DNA of 31,406 nucleotides from the IMG/VR virus record IMGVR_UViG_3300031602_000018, positions 1-31,406 of that record. One strand, written 5' to 3'. Positions within the stretch are counted from its first letter, which is position 1. Each line of letters begins with the position of its first letter. The notes under the pieces were generated by a model, which was not told the DNA's origin, searched no databases, and saw only the letters and a program-made list of their open reading frames with translations. This document shows positions 23,784 through 31,406 of this stretch, in pieces. The translations under genes and the position numbers were made by a program. The DNA is from a virus.

Positions 23784-25358
23784 ATGGCACAAGACATAAA
23801 GAAGATAATAGCACAGGAATATATTAAGTGTGCGAAGGATCCGGAATACTTTATGAAAAAGTATTGCTACATCCAGCACCCCACTAGAGGACGTATATTG
23901 TTTAATTTATACCCTTTTCAAGGAAAAGTACTTCATTTATTTAGAGACAATCAATTTCTTATTGTTTTAAAATCTAGACAGCTAGGTATATCTACTTTAG
24001 CAGCTGGATATTCTCTATGGTTAATGTTATTTCATAAAGATAAAAACGTTTTAGCATTAGCTACTACACAAGCAACAGCCCGTAACTTAGTTACAAAGAC
24101 GATGTTTATGTACGACCAGCTACCTAAATGGTTAAAACTACCGGCATTAGAGAAAAACAAATTATCACTAAGATTATCTAATGGGTCTAAAATTACAGCT
24201 AAATCATCTAATGCAGATGCAGCTCGTTCTGAAGCAGTATCGTTACTGTTAATTGATGAAGCAGCATTTATAGATAATATTGACGAAACATTCGCAGCAG
24301 CACAACAAACATTAGCTACAGGTGGACAGTGTATGTCATTATCAACCCCTAACGGAATTGGTAACTGGTTTCACCAGACATGGGAAAAAGCAGAAACAGC
24401 AGAGAATTCTTTCGTAGCTGTAAGACTACCTTGGACAGTACATCCTGAAAGAGATCAGAAATGGAGAGATCAACAAGATGCTGATTTAGGACCTAGAATG
24501 GCAGGACAGGAATGTGACTGTGATTTCTTAGCTTCCGGAGATACAGTATTTGAACCAGACGACATGATGTTCATAGAACAGAGTTATATCAAAGACCCTA
24601 TGGAAAGAAGAGGAGTTGACGGTAACTTATGGGTATGGGAAGGAGTTGACTATAATAAATCATATATGGTAGTAGCGGATGTTGCTAGAGGAGACTCTGC
24701 AGATTACTCTGCATTTCATGTATTTGATATAGAAACTTGTACTCAAGTAGCAGAATACAAAGGTAAACTTTCACCTAAAGACTACGGTAACGTACTAGTA
24801 GGGATTGCCTCAGAATATAACGACGCTCTGTTAGTTGTAGAAAATGCTAACATAGGTTGGGCAACCATCGAACAAGTGATGGAGAGAGAGTATAAGAACC
24901 TATATTACAGTTCTACAGGCAATATGGAGACAGTAGAATCTTATATGTCTAAGTACGAAAGAGATAAACTTGTACCTGGATTCACTATGTCGGTAAGAAC
25001 TAGACCATTAGTTATTGCTAAGATGATCGAATACGTTAGGGAGAAGGCAGTTACTATACAGTCTAAGAGACTCGTAGCTGAAATGAGAGTATTCGTATGG
25101 AAGAACGGTAAACCTCAAGCACAGGTGAACTACAACGATGATTTACTTATAGCATGTGCAACTGCACTATATGTTAGAGATACGGCATTAAGAATGAGAC
25201 AGCAGGGTATGGACTTAGCTAGAGCACAGTTATCCTCTTTTCATAACCTAAACTCTAAAAACCCAGCAATACTAAAAAATGTTGGTAATATGCAAAATAA
25301 TCCGTATATTGTTAATAATGGACATACTGAAGAAGATATATCCTGGTTACTAAACTAA
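23784..25358 (+). CDS. terL: Large terminase subunit (T4 gp17-like)
   Basis: This 524-aa protein is the packaging motor ATPase/nuclease. The ATPase half has the terminase-type Walker A KSRQLGIST (K63-T71), Walker B LLLIDEAAF (D158, E159) and coupling motif SLSTPNG. The RNase H-like nuclease half has VVADVARGDSADYSAFHV (D299), LLVVENANIGW (E353) and YNDDLLIACATALY (D452/D453). The N-terminal DPEYFMKKYCYIQHP is typical of T4-like terminases. The length is somewhat shorter than T4 gp17. It moves DNA into proheads through the portal encoded next and cuts concatemers. A small terminase is not recognisable in the window. Confidence 0.96.
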   Translation: MAQDIKKIIAQEYIKCAKDPEYFMKKYCYIQHPTRGRILFNLYPFQGKVLHLFRDNQFLIVLKSRQLGISTLAAGYSLWLMLFHKDKNVLALATTQATARNLVTKTMFMYDQLPKWLKLPALEKNKLSLRLSNGSKITAKSSNADAARSEAVSLLLIDEAAFIDNIDETFAAAQQTLATGGQCMSLSTPNGIGNWFHQTWEKAETAENSFVAVRLPWTVHPERDQKWRDQQDADLGPRMAGQECDCDFLASGDTVFEPDDMMFIEQSYIKDPMERRGVDGNLWVWEGVDYNKSYMVVADVARGDSADYSAFHVFDIETCTQVAEYKGKLSPKDYGNVLVGIASEYNDALLVVENANIGWATIEQVMEREYKNLYYSSTGNMETVESYMSKYERDKLVPGFTMSVRTRPLVIAKMIEYVREKAVTIQSKRLVAEMRVFVWKNGKPQAQVNYNDDLLIACATALYVRDTALRMRQQGMDLARAQLSSFHNLNSKNPAILKNVGNMQNNPYIVNNGHTEEDISWLLN

Positions 25359-25361
25359 TAC

Positions 25362-25369
25362 TATTTATA
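25362..25369 (+). promoter_or_regulatory. Candidate promoter box TATTTATA before the portal gene
   Basis: The octamer lies 15 bases before the portal ATG, in a 26-base gap, immediately after the terminase stop. The spacing equals that of the copies before the mini-kinase, lipoprotein and 284-aa genes (14-16 bases). Confidence 0.45.
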
Positions 25370-25384
25370 AAAAACGAACACTAG

Positions 25385-27301
25385 ATGGCTGATAAAACTC
25401 TTTTCGGTAGGTTAACAAGGCTCTTTGCAACAGACGTAGTAATACGTAATGTTGGGGGAAAAGAATTAAAAGTTACCGATATAAACAAAATACAACAGAC
25501 TGGTAAGTTTGAGACTAATTCTCTACTTGACAGATTTACTAGACTATATCAGTACAATAAGTCTAATATGTTTAGTGCTAATCTAAACTACCAGACCTTA
25601 CGTATTCAACTATATGCAGATTATGAAGCAATGGACAGCGATCCTATTATAGCTTCAGCATTAGATATTATAGCTGATGAAGCAACAGTAAAAAACGACT
25701 TCGGAGAAATACTCGGGATTAAATCCTCAGACGAAAACATACAGAGGGTACTTTATAACTTATTCTACGATGTAATGAACATTGAGTTTAACTTATGGTC
25801 TTGGGCACGTAATATGTGTAAATATGGAGATTTCTTTTTAAAGTTAGAAATAGCAGAGAAATTTGGAGTGTATAATGTACTTCCGTATACAGTTTACCAT
25901 ATAGCTAGAAAAGAAGGACTAGATCCTGAAAATCCTAGTAAAGTAATATTTGAACTAAATCCTGACGGTATAGGAGCATCATCTGATACTTCCTACCTAC
26001 CTAACCAGAAAAGTTCTGCTATTACTTTAGAGAATTACGAAATGGCTCATTTTAGATTAATATCAGATACTCACTATTTACCGTACGGAAGATCTTATCT
26101 AGAGCCAGCTCGTAAGATATTTAAACAAACAACACTAATGGAAGATGCGATGTTAATACACCGTATAATGAGAGCACCTGAAAAGAGAATGTTCTATGTT
26201 AATGTTGGATCTATACCTCCTAATGAAGTAGAGCAGTTTATGCAAAAGACTGTTAATACTATGAAAAAAACTCCTTATGTTGATCCTCAAACAGGTCAAT
26301 ATAACTTGAAGTTTAATATGCAGAATATGATGGAAGATTATTACCTACCAGTAAGAGGGGGTGATACATCAACTAGAATAGAAACTACTAAAGGATTAGA
26401 ATACGACGGTACTAACGATGTACAGTACTTACAAGCTAAGTTATTTGCAGCATTAAAAATACCTAAAGCATACTTCGGATATGAAGGAGACTTAAGCGGT
26501 AAAGCAACTTTAGCAGCAGAAGATATAAGATTTGCAAGAACAGTTGAAAGAATTCAAAAGATATTAGAATCTGAATTAACTAAAATTGCACTAGTACATT
26601 TATATACACAAGGATTTACAGGAGAAAGTTTAACTAACTTTGAACTTAAGTTAACTACTCCTTCTATTATATTTGAACAAGAGAAAGTAGCATTATTAAA
26701 AGAGAAGATAGATCTAGCATCACAAATGCAAGAAACTAAACTATTCTCCTCAGACTATATTTACGAAAATATATTCGATTTATCAGAAGATGCTTATATG
26801 GAAATGAGAGATCTAGTACTTGAGGATACTAAAAGAGGATTTAGAAGAGCACAAATCGAAGCCGAAGGTAACGATCCAGCTAAATCCGGTATGACTTACG
26901 GTACACCACATGATTTAGCTTCTATGTACGGTAGACGATCAGTATCTACTCCAAAAGGAGGAGGTCAAGATGAGCTACCAGCAGGATATGCTGAAGTTAA
27001 AGACGATGAACCTATATCAGACTGGGGACAACCTGGACCTGAAGGTGGCAGACCTAAAGAAAAGTCTTCTGTATATGGTACTACTAAAGCAATGGGCGGC
27101 AGAGACCCACTAGGTAGCCACGGAATGCATGGTGGATTTCCAAGCGATAATGAAAATATAAGTGAGGTAAGGACTTCCAAAGCTAAGCTTGAGTATCTCA
27201 GGAATGAAGAGATGTTAAAGCACATTGTATTTACTAAAAACAGCGATTCAACCGATGGAGACTTGTTAAAGGAGGAAAACATAAAAGATTTAGGTAAGTA
27301 G
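25385..27301 (+). CDS. 20: Portal vertex protein (T4 gp20-like)
   Basis: This 638-aa protein matches the T4-type portal family by MDSDPIIASALDIIADEAT, the WSWARNMCKYGDFFLKLEI segment, the later YLPYGRSYLEPARKIFKQ region and MRAPEKRMFYVNVGSIP. The portal forms a dodecameric ring at one prohead vertex, nucleates shell assembly and is the docking site for the terminase motor encoded just upstream. It is longer than T4 gp20 (about 520 aa). The extra length is mostly a Gly/Pro/Ser-rich C-terminal extension (residues ~515-610) and a charged end (LLKEENIKDLGK). Confidence 0.95.
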   Translation: MADKTLFGRLTRLFATDVVIRNVGGKELKVTDINKIQQTGKFETNSLLDRFTRLYQYNKSNMFSANLNYQTLRIQLYADYEAMDSDPIIASALDIIADEATVKNDFGEILGIKSSDENIQRVLYNLFYDVMNIEFNLWSWARNMCKYGDFFLKLEIAEKFGVYNVLPYTVYHIARKEGLDPENPSKVIFELNPDGIGASSDTSYLPNQKSSAITLENYEMAHFRLISDTHYLPYGRSYLEPARKIFKQTTLMEDAMLIHRIMRAPEKRMFYVNVGSIPPNEVEQFMQKTVNTMKKTPYVDPQTGQYNLKFNMQNMMEDYYLPVRGGDTSTRIETTKGLEYDGTNDVQYLQAKLFAALKIPKAYFGYEGDLSGKATLAAEDIRFARTVERIQKILESELTKIALVHLYTQGFTGESLTNFELKLTTPSIIFEQEKVALLKEKIDLASQMQETKLFSSDYIYENIFDLSEDAYMEMRDLVLEDTKRGFRRAQIEAEGNDPAKSGMTYGTPHDLASMYGRRSVSTPKGGGQDELPAGYAEVKDDEPISDWGQPGPEGGRPKEKSSVYGTTKAMGGRDPLGSHGMHGGFPSDNENISEVRTSKAKLEYLRNEEMLKHIVFTKNSDSTDGDLLKEENIKDLGK

Positions 27302-27305
27302 CCCA

Positions 27306-27313
27306 TATTTATA
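27306..27313 (+). promoter_or_regulatory. Candidate promoter box TATTTATA before the 284-aa prohead-region gene
   Basis: The octamer lies 16 bases before the ATG, in the 28-base gap after the portal stop. It is one of six perfect copies located in intergenic gaps. Confidence 0.42.
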
Positions 27314-27329
27314 ATAGTAAACGTATAGA

Positions 27330-28184
27330 ATGAAGATAAAACACTCTAAGTATAAAAATACCGGACTAATATTCGAATTATTAGTTAAGCAGATTGCTGC
27401 GGATACTTTGTCAAAGAAGGATTCACCAGCCGTATCTATTATAAAGAAGTACTTTACCGGGAAAACATCATTAGCTGCTGAGTTTAAACTTTACGAATTT
27501 GTAATCAATTCTAAAGGTATTAATCAAAAAAGAGCAGAGACAATTCTTACTTCTATTTCAGAAGTAGCTAGAAAGATATCTCAAGCTAGTTTAAAGAAAC
27601 AAAAGTATGACCTTATTTCTACTATTAAAGAAAGCTACGATGTAGAAGAGTTCTTTAGCATACAAGTTAGAAACTATAAACCATTAGCTGCTTTATATTG
27701 TTTGTTTGAGTCTTATAATTCAACTAAGGTATTAGACCCTAAGTCTTTAGTAGATAATAAGATGACTATATTAGAACACCTTACTGATAATTCTCAAGAT
27801 AAGAACAAAGTAAAAGATTCACTTATAGAAGAATACTCAGGATACGATAAAGATCTAAAACTACTTACATTTAAAATACTATTAGAGAAATTCAACGATA
27901 ACTATAAAGACCTACTTCCAGAACAAAAAAATATCCTTAGGGAATTTATTACGTCTGTAAACTCAACAGCAAGATTGAGAAACGTAGTTAATGAAGAGCT
28001 TACAAAAATTTCTAAAATAGTAAATACTTTATCTAAGAACATTAAAGACGAAGTAGTAAAAATAAAATTAGCAGAAGTATCAAAGAGTATAGTTATACTT
28101 AATAAAAAAGAAACTGTAAAAGATACTCATTTAGTTAATCTTATGCAGTATTACGATTTAGTTAACGAGTTAAGAAGCTTATGA
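27330..28184 (+). CDS. Conserved T4-like prohead-region protein, helical, unknown function
   Basis: This 284-aa protein begins MKIKHSKYKNTGLIFELLVKQ, a start I recall in a conserved but uncharacterised gene next to the portal in marine T4-like phages. It is almost entirely helical and highly charged, with many Lys and Leu/Ile. There is no signal peptide, membrane span or enzymatic motif. In T4 the space between genes 20 and 21 holds prohead core proteins gp67 and gp68, so a core/assembly role is likely by position. The stop overlaps the next small gene by four bases (ATGA). Confidence 0.72.
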   Translation: MKIKHSKYKNTGLIFELLVKQIAADTLSKKDSPAVSIIKKYFTGKTSLAAEFKLYEFVINSKGINQKRAETILTSISEVARKISQASLKKQKYDLISTIKESYDVEEFFSIQVRNYKPLAALYCLFESYNSTKVLDPKSLVDNKMTILEHLTDNSQDKNKVKDSLIEEYSGYDKDLKLLTFKILLEKFNDNYKDLLPEQKNILREFITSVNSTARLRNVVNEELTKISKIVNTLSKNIKDEVVKIKLAEVSKSIVILNKKETVKDTHLVNLMQYYDLVNELRSL

Positions 28185-28357
28185 AAAGATCAGACCTTAC
28201 AAGATTAGTTAAAGAGGTAATGAAAGAGGCTAATGTAACAGGAGGTACAGCTACGTTTACACCTGGTACAGGAGAACAGTTCGCTACTCCTAATTTTCTA
28301 GGTAAAGCTACTAAGGCAAAAAAGATATTAAAAAAACAAGGATATAAAGAAATATAG
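28181..28357 (+). CDS. 58-aa prohead-region protein, [x]KEA leader
   Basis: This small gene fits exactly between its neighbours: the ATG overlaps the previous stop, and TAG at 28355-28357 is three bases before the next ATG. The protein starts MKRSDLTRLVKEVMKEA, an amphipathic basic helix. TGGTATFTPGTGEQFATPNF follows, a Gly/Thr-rich segment I recall in small marine phage proteins, then a basic end (KKILKKQGYKE). The tight coupling and clean frame support a real gene despite its size. Its place matches T4 genes 67/68. Cleavage at MKE|A would be close to, but not exactly, the (I/L)-x-E rule. Confidence 0.72.
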   Translation: MKRSDLTRLVKEVMKEANVTGGTATFTPGTGEQFATPNFLGKATKAKKILKKQGYKEI

Positions 28358-28360
28358 TCA

Positions 28361-30529
28361 ATGAGAACAGCAACCGAAAAATATAATGCAGTCCTAGAGG
28401 GCACTTTGAGCAAACAAGTATTTGTTCAACAGATGAGAAGTGAATTTCCACAATTCATTACTAATGTAAATGCATATCCAGATACTGTACAAATTCTTAA
28501 AAACAAAGGAATGATTTATGAGGCTATAAAAGCTCCAGCTAAATCAATTGAACAGTTAGAAGCTAACTTTAATATTAATATAGTCGAAAGAGGTATTGAT
28601 ATGGAATTAGAAGCTAAAGGAATTGATCCAACTACAAACGTTAATAAGGAAGATTACTTAGCAGCTAAGAAGATTGTTATATCTAACTTAATGAAAGATC
28701 AGCTTCACTACCTTAATATAGTAGCAGGAGAAGATAATAATGTAGACAAGCACGATAAAGCAGTTGAAGTTAAAAGAGGAGAGAAGCAAGTAGATGGATT
28801 TAACGGTTTAAAGAATGCAACACTAAAAGAAGGTGTTTATACAGAAGATGCAGAAGAAGATGCTAAAAATGATATGGATAATGCTACAGGATGGCACGAT
28901 GATCCTAGAAAGGATGAAGGCTCAGAAGAAGCAGTAGATCCAGCAGTTTACGGAGACATTGGAGCAGCATACTTGGCAGGATTTAACAAAGAACACTCTT
29001 TAAGCTTAGACCAATTAGAAGAATTAGGACGTAAGATTGTTAAACAAATCTATAAAGGAGATATTGAAGCAGCAAAAGCTAAACACCTTTCAGAACAAGA
29101 CGCTATGTACGCACCCGATGATGATGAATTTGAAGCAGAGCAATGTGCACACAGAGCAAAAGAAATTGGGCACTTATTTAAAGGGTATGATGACCAAGTG
29201 ATATATGATTTTGTAAAAACACACAGACAAGATATTAGAGGAGCTTCAGATGAAGAAATCCAAAATGAATTTGAAGAATTTATATCTGTCAACTATGAAT
29301 CTGGAGCAGACATGCAAGAAAACGAAGTAGAAGAAGCAATGTCAGACGAATTTATGGATGATGTTAAATCTTACGGTAAAGACGAACAAATTAAACCTTA
29401 TAAAATAGGAGATAAATTCTCAGTAGATTTTGACTATGAAGGAATGCTTAAAACAGGCCTTAAAGTTAGAATTAATACTCCATTAAAGACTATGCAAGCT
29501 ATCTTTGATTCTTTCGAAGATGTAAACTACCATAGTGAAGGAATGCACTTATCATACGTAATAGATGCAGTAGAAGAAGGAGATAGAGAAGAAGCATTAG
29601 ATAGTCTTAAGAAATTCAGAGGAGCTATTAGTAAAACACTAACTAACATTGCTGAAGGAGTATTTCCAATAAGAGAAGCAGAAGAAGGATACGTTAAGAG
29701 AGAAAAAAGAGTAGAGGGATTATATGAAGCTCGTAGAAAAAAAATACAAGGTGGTAAAATAGTCACAGAAAATGATTATGAAACTGGCGGGTATGTAGAG
29801 TCTATGGGTCCTCAATTTGATAAAGCAGTAGACTTAGTAGTTTCTGAGTTTGGAGAATGGAAAGCTGGTCCAATGACAGAGCCAGGAATGATACCTCATG
29901 CTAAATCAGACGTTATAGCTTATATAGATCAAAAACTTGAAGCTTCCTTACAAGAAGAGAAAGGTACAGATCATGATAACGATGGAGATATAGACGGAGA
30001 CGATTATAAGGCTGCAAAAGACATAGCAATTAAAAAAGCATTAAAAGAGAATGTTAAAGGCATGATCGTTAATATGCTTAAAGAAGCTACTATCAATGAA
30101 GCTGCTACTGCTAAATTAGCAGAATGGGGAGAATCTTATGAAGGCTTTGAAGGTATTAAACCAGTAGTGAATGAACTGGAAAATCTTGTAACAGAGATAG
30201 AATCTTTCTATGATAAGATGAGAGGAAAGATCCAAGGAGCATTTGCTAAGACAGCAGAATTTAGAAACGAAGAGGGATTAAAGATTGGAGCATTTATCGC
30301 ACCATCATTAGAAGCAGCATTTAGAAAAGATCTAGCTCCAGTAGTAAAACAAGGGCTTACTAAGAATGTGGACTTACCTAAAGTACGTACAATATCTAAA
30401 GCAGAAATTGATGCTAATAATAACGGTACAAAACCATTAGGAGAAGAAGAAATGTATGAAACTCCTAAACAAAGTGTTTTTTCACCTAACATCAATGAAA
30501 GAAAGACTAAGTACACTAAAAGAAAATAA
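28361..30529 (+). CDS. Large acidic prohead core/scaffold candidate with EF-hand-like loop
   Basis: This 722-aa protein starts MRTATEKYNAVLEGTLSK, then FVQQMRSEFPQFI with NAYPDTVQILKNKGMIYEA. I recall this conserved N-terminal block from marine T4-like phages. The body is very acidic with long helices. It includes a module at ~320-440 (KIGDKFSVDFDYEGMLKTGLKVRI) and DHDNDGDIDGDDYKAAKD at residues 537-554, whose D-x-D-x-D-G spacing resembles a calcium-binding EF-hand/dockerin loop. Multiple E-A and [L/I]-x-E sites could be cut by the protease encoded just downstream. It sits directly before the gp21-type protease, where T4 has core proteins. It is probably a scaffold/core protein, but no exact T4 homologue is claimed. 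Confidence 0.7.
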   Translation: MRTATEKYNAVLEGTLSKQVFVQQMRSEFPQFITNVNAYPDTVQILKNKGMIYEAIKAPAKSIEQLEANFNINIVERGIDMELEAKGIDPTTNVNKEDYLAAKKIVISNLMKDQLHYLNIVAGEDNNVDKHDKAVEVKRGEKQVDGFNGLKNATLKEGVYTEDAEEDAKNDMDNATGWHDDPRKDEGSEEAVDPAVYGDIGAAYLAGFNKEHSLSLDQLEELGRKIVKQIYKGDIEAAKAKHLSEQDAMYAPDDDEFEAEQCAHRAKEIGHLFKGYDDQVIYDFVKTHRQDIRGASDEEIQNEFEEFISVNYESGADMQENEVEEAMSDEFMDDVKSYGKDEQIKPYKIGDKFSVDFDYEGMLKTGLKVRINTPLKTMQAIFDSFEDVNYHSEGMHLSYVIDAVEEGDREEALDSLKKFRGAISKTLTNIAEGVFPIREAEEGYVKREKRVEGLYEARRKKIQGGKIVTENDYETGGYVESMGPQFDKAVDLVVSEFGEWKAGPMTEPGMIPHAKSDVIAYIDQKLEASLQEEKGTDHDNDGDIDGDDYKAAKDIAIKKALKENVKGMIVNMLKEATINEAATAKLAEWGESYEGFEGIKPVVNELENLVTEIESFYDKMRGKIQGAFAKTAEFRNEEGLKIGAFIAPSLEAAFRKDLAPVVKQGLTKNVDLPKVRTISKAEIDANNNGTKPLGEEEMYETPKQSVFSPNINERKTKYTKRK

Positions 30530-30532
30530 AAC

Positions 30533-31111
30533 ATGGCACAATTACTAGTAGATGTAACACCGTTTAAGTCCGTACTTAAAGAAGCGAAAGGGAGACCTGG
30601 AGTTTTTGAAGTAGAAGGAGTTATGCAAAGAGCAAAAGCACAGAACCAGAATGGTAGAGTATATGCTAAGCCAATTTTAGAAAGAGAATCTAAGAAATAC
30701 ACAGAAGAATTTGTTAAAAACGGGAATGCTTTTGGTGAATTAGATCATCCAGAATCTCCTGTAGTGTCATTAAAGAATGCTTCTCACATAGTCAAAGACT
30801 TATGGTGGGATGGAGATGATTTGATGGGAAGAGTAGAACTACTTAATACTCCATCAGGAAATATAGTAAAAGAAATAATTAAGGCTGGTCATACTATAGG
30901 GATATCCTCTAGAGGAACAGGATCAGTACAGCAGACAAACGAAGGTACTTTAGAAGTACAAAACGATTTTGAATTAGTTTGTTGGGATTTCGTATCTAAT
31001 CCTTCTACACATGGTGCATTTATGAACCCAGTTGCATTATCAGAAAGTAAATTAAGACCTGCTAAATACAGCAACTTAAATTTAATAATTAACGATATAT
31101 TGAGAGCATAA
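30533..31111 (+). CDS. 21: Prohead maturation protease (T4 gp21-like, S80 family)
   Basis: This 192-aa protein has the catalytic layout of phage prohead proteases: NAFGELDHPESPVVSL (His72), IGISSRGTGSVQ (Ser125/126) and LVCWDFVSNPSTHGAF (Asp152). KAQNQNGRVYAKPILERE and LWWDGDDLMGRVELLNTPSG are family landmarks. T4 gp21 degrades the scaffold and trims capsid and internal proteins after (I/L)-x-E, which is the motif ending the leaders found elsewhere in this window. An L-K-E|A at residues 15-17 might be a self-processing site. It is smaller than the T4 zymogen (about 212 aa). The stop overlaps the next ATG by one base (TAATG). Confidence 0.93.
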   Translation: MAQLLVDVTPFKSVLKEAKGRPGVFEVEGVMQRAKAQNQNGRVYAKPILERESKKYTEEFVKNGNAFGELDHPESPVVSLKNASHIVKDLWWDGDDLMGRVELLNTPSGNIVKEIIKAGHTIGISSRGTGSVQQTNEGTLEVQNDFELVCWDFVSNPSTHGAFMNPVALSESKLRPAKYSNLNLIINDILRA

Positions 31112-31406
31112 TGAAATTATCCAAAATAATCTTAGAGAATTACGATGATGATAGTTTATTTACTTTTGGCTATGATCTACAAGACATAGGTAATGTAGAG
31201 AACTATTTAAAAGCGAATTACGAAAAAGGAATAGATTATGAACTACACATAGGTAGAGGAGATGACTTACCAAACGCTGTTACCCTACTTAATCCGGATA
31301 TGGAAGATGATGTAGAACTTGGTAACTTATTAGACGCTGCAAAAGATACTGACGAATCAGATTATGAATCATATAGAAGAGAAGAAGATGATTACGCTAA
31401 TAATGA
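31111..31406 (+). CDS. Acidic protein with capsid-targeting-like leader (3' truncated by window end)
   Basis: The frame is open from the ATG, which overlaps the gp21 stop, to the end of the window, giving 98 complete codons. It starts MKLSKIILE|NYDDD, with I-L-E at residues 7-9, nearly the same leader as MKLTSIILYE and MIKLSDLILE. The rest visible is strikingly acidic (YEKGIDYELHIG, NPDMEDDVELGNLLD, RREEDDYANN). In T4 the scaffold gene 22 follows gene 21, so a scaffold is possible. The leader argues equally for an internal protein. Its full length and function cannot be judged. Confidence 0.7.
   Translation, partial: MKLSKIILENYDDDSLFTFGYDLQDIGNVENYLKANYEKGIDYELHIGRGDDLPNAVTLLNPDMEDDVELGNLLDAAKDTDESDYESYRREEDDYANN

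Noticed and set aside
27268-27275. AAAGGAGG, a perfect Shine-Dalgarno-like octamer
   Set aside because: It lies inside the portal gene with no start codon at a suitable distance. It is best explained as coding sequence (KEE).
187-31074. Reverse-strand open frames, such as those at 3501-4031, 12528-12953, 15556-15987, 21282-21812 and 30208-30702
   Set aside because: All lie opposite well-supported + strand genes. Their proteins are hydrophobic or Ser-rich shadows without motifs, and they have no separate gaps for promoters or starts.

Overview
The window is a gene-dense, AT-rich stretch of a T4-like (myovirus) phage genome. Every supported gene lies on the + strand. Genes mostly abut or overlap by 1-11 bases, and intergenic DNA totals only about 430 bases. 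I saw no tRNA, rRNA, CRISPR array, integrase or insertion sequence. Phage identity rests on a large terminase (TerL), a gp20-type portal, a gp21-type prohead protease and S74-chaperone tail fibres. Start codons are preceded by A/T-rich sequence rather than GGAG-type ribosome binding sites. There is also a Trp/Tyr/Asn-rich lipoprotein of a kind I associate with Bacteroidota and their phages. Both point to a marine Bacteroidota (flavobacterial) host. This host call is an inference.

Layout. (1) 2-5205: tail/baseplate structural genes: the end of a beta-rich structural protein, two paralogous structural proteins and two S74 fibre proteins. (2) 5221-5700: a GIY-YIG-like endonuclease. (3) 5768-9835: a surface-modification cassette with a GT25-like glycosyltransferase fused to a sulfotransferase-like domain, a sulfotransferase fused to a kinase-like domain, and a second GT25-like glycosyltransferase. 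(4) 9865-12068: a minimal kinase-like protein, a DnaG/gp61-type primase and a PD-(D/E)XK (RecB/Cas4-like) nuclease. (5) 12126-17360: a lipoprotein whose C-terminal coding region overlaps by 242 bases the start of a zeta-like P-loop kinase, then a nucleotidyltransferase carrying two HExxH motifs, a HAD phosphatase, a zinc-ribbon protein, a one-TM holin-like protein and a small zinc-ribbon protein. (6) 17431-23780: a giant acidic multi-module protein, an acidic Gly-rich-tailed protein, a small protein and a putative nuclease. (7) 23784-31406: terminase, portal, conserved prohead-region genes including an unlisted 58-aa gene, a gp21-type protease and a truncated last gene.

The most interesting pattern is a recurring N-terminal leader of about 9-13 residues. 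It is short, hydrophobic and ends in [I/L]-x-E, as in MIKLSDLILE, MKLTSIILYE, MKLSKIILE and MSLIDKVLLE. It is carried by otherwise unrelated proteins: mini-kinase, zeta-like kinase, HAD phosphatase, nuclease-like protein and several unknowns. T4 internal proteins carry a capsid-targeting sequence of the same size, cut by gp21 after (I/L)-x-E, and a gp21 homologue is encoded here. I propose a set of capsid-packaged, probably co-injected enzymes. A second strong signal is the lipoprotein/kinase overlap: kinase codons ending in T fall to 4 of 79 inside the overlap against 26 of 79 just after it. That is what selection to keep the second frame free of stop codons would produce. A third is a shared TATTTATA box, sometimes extended to ATTTTTCGTATATTTA, in most of the larger intergenic gaps, a candidate phage promoter.
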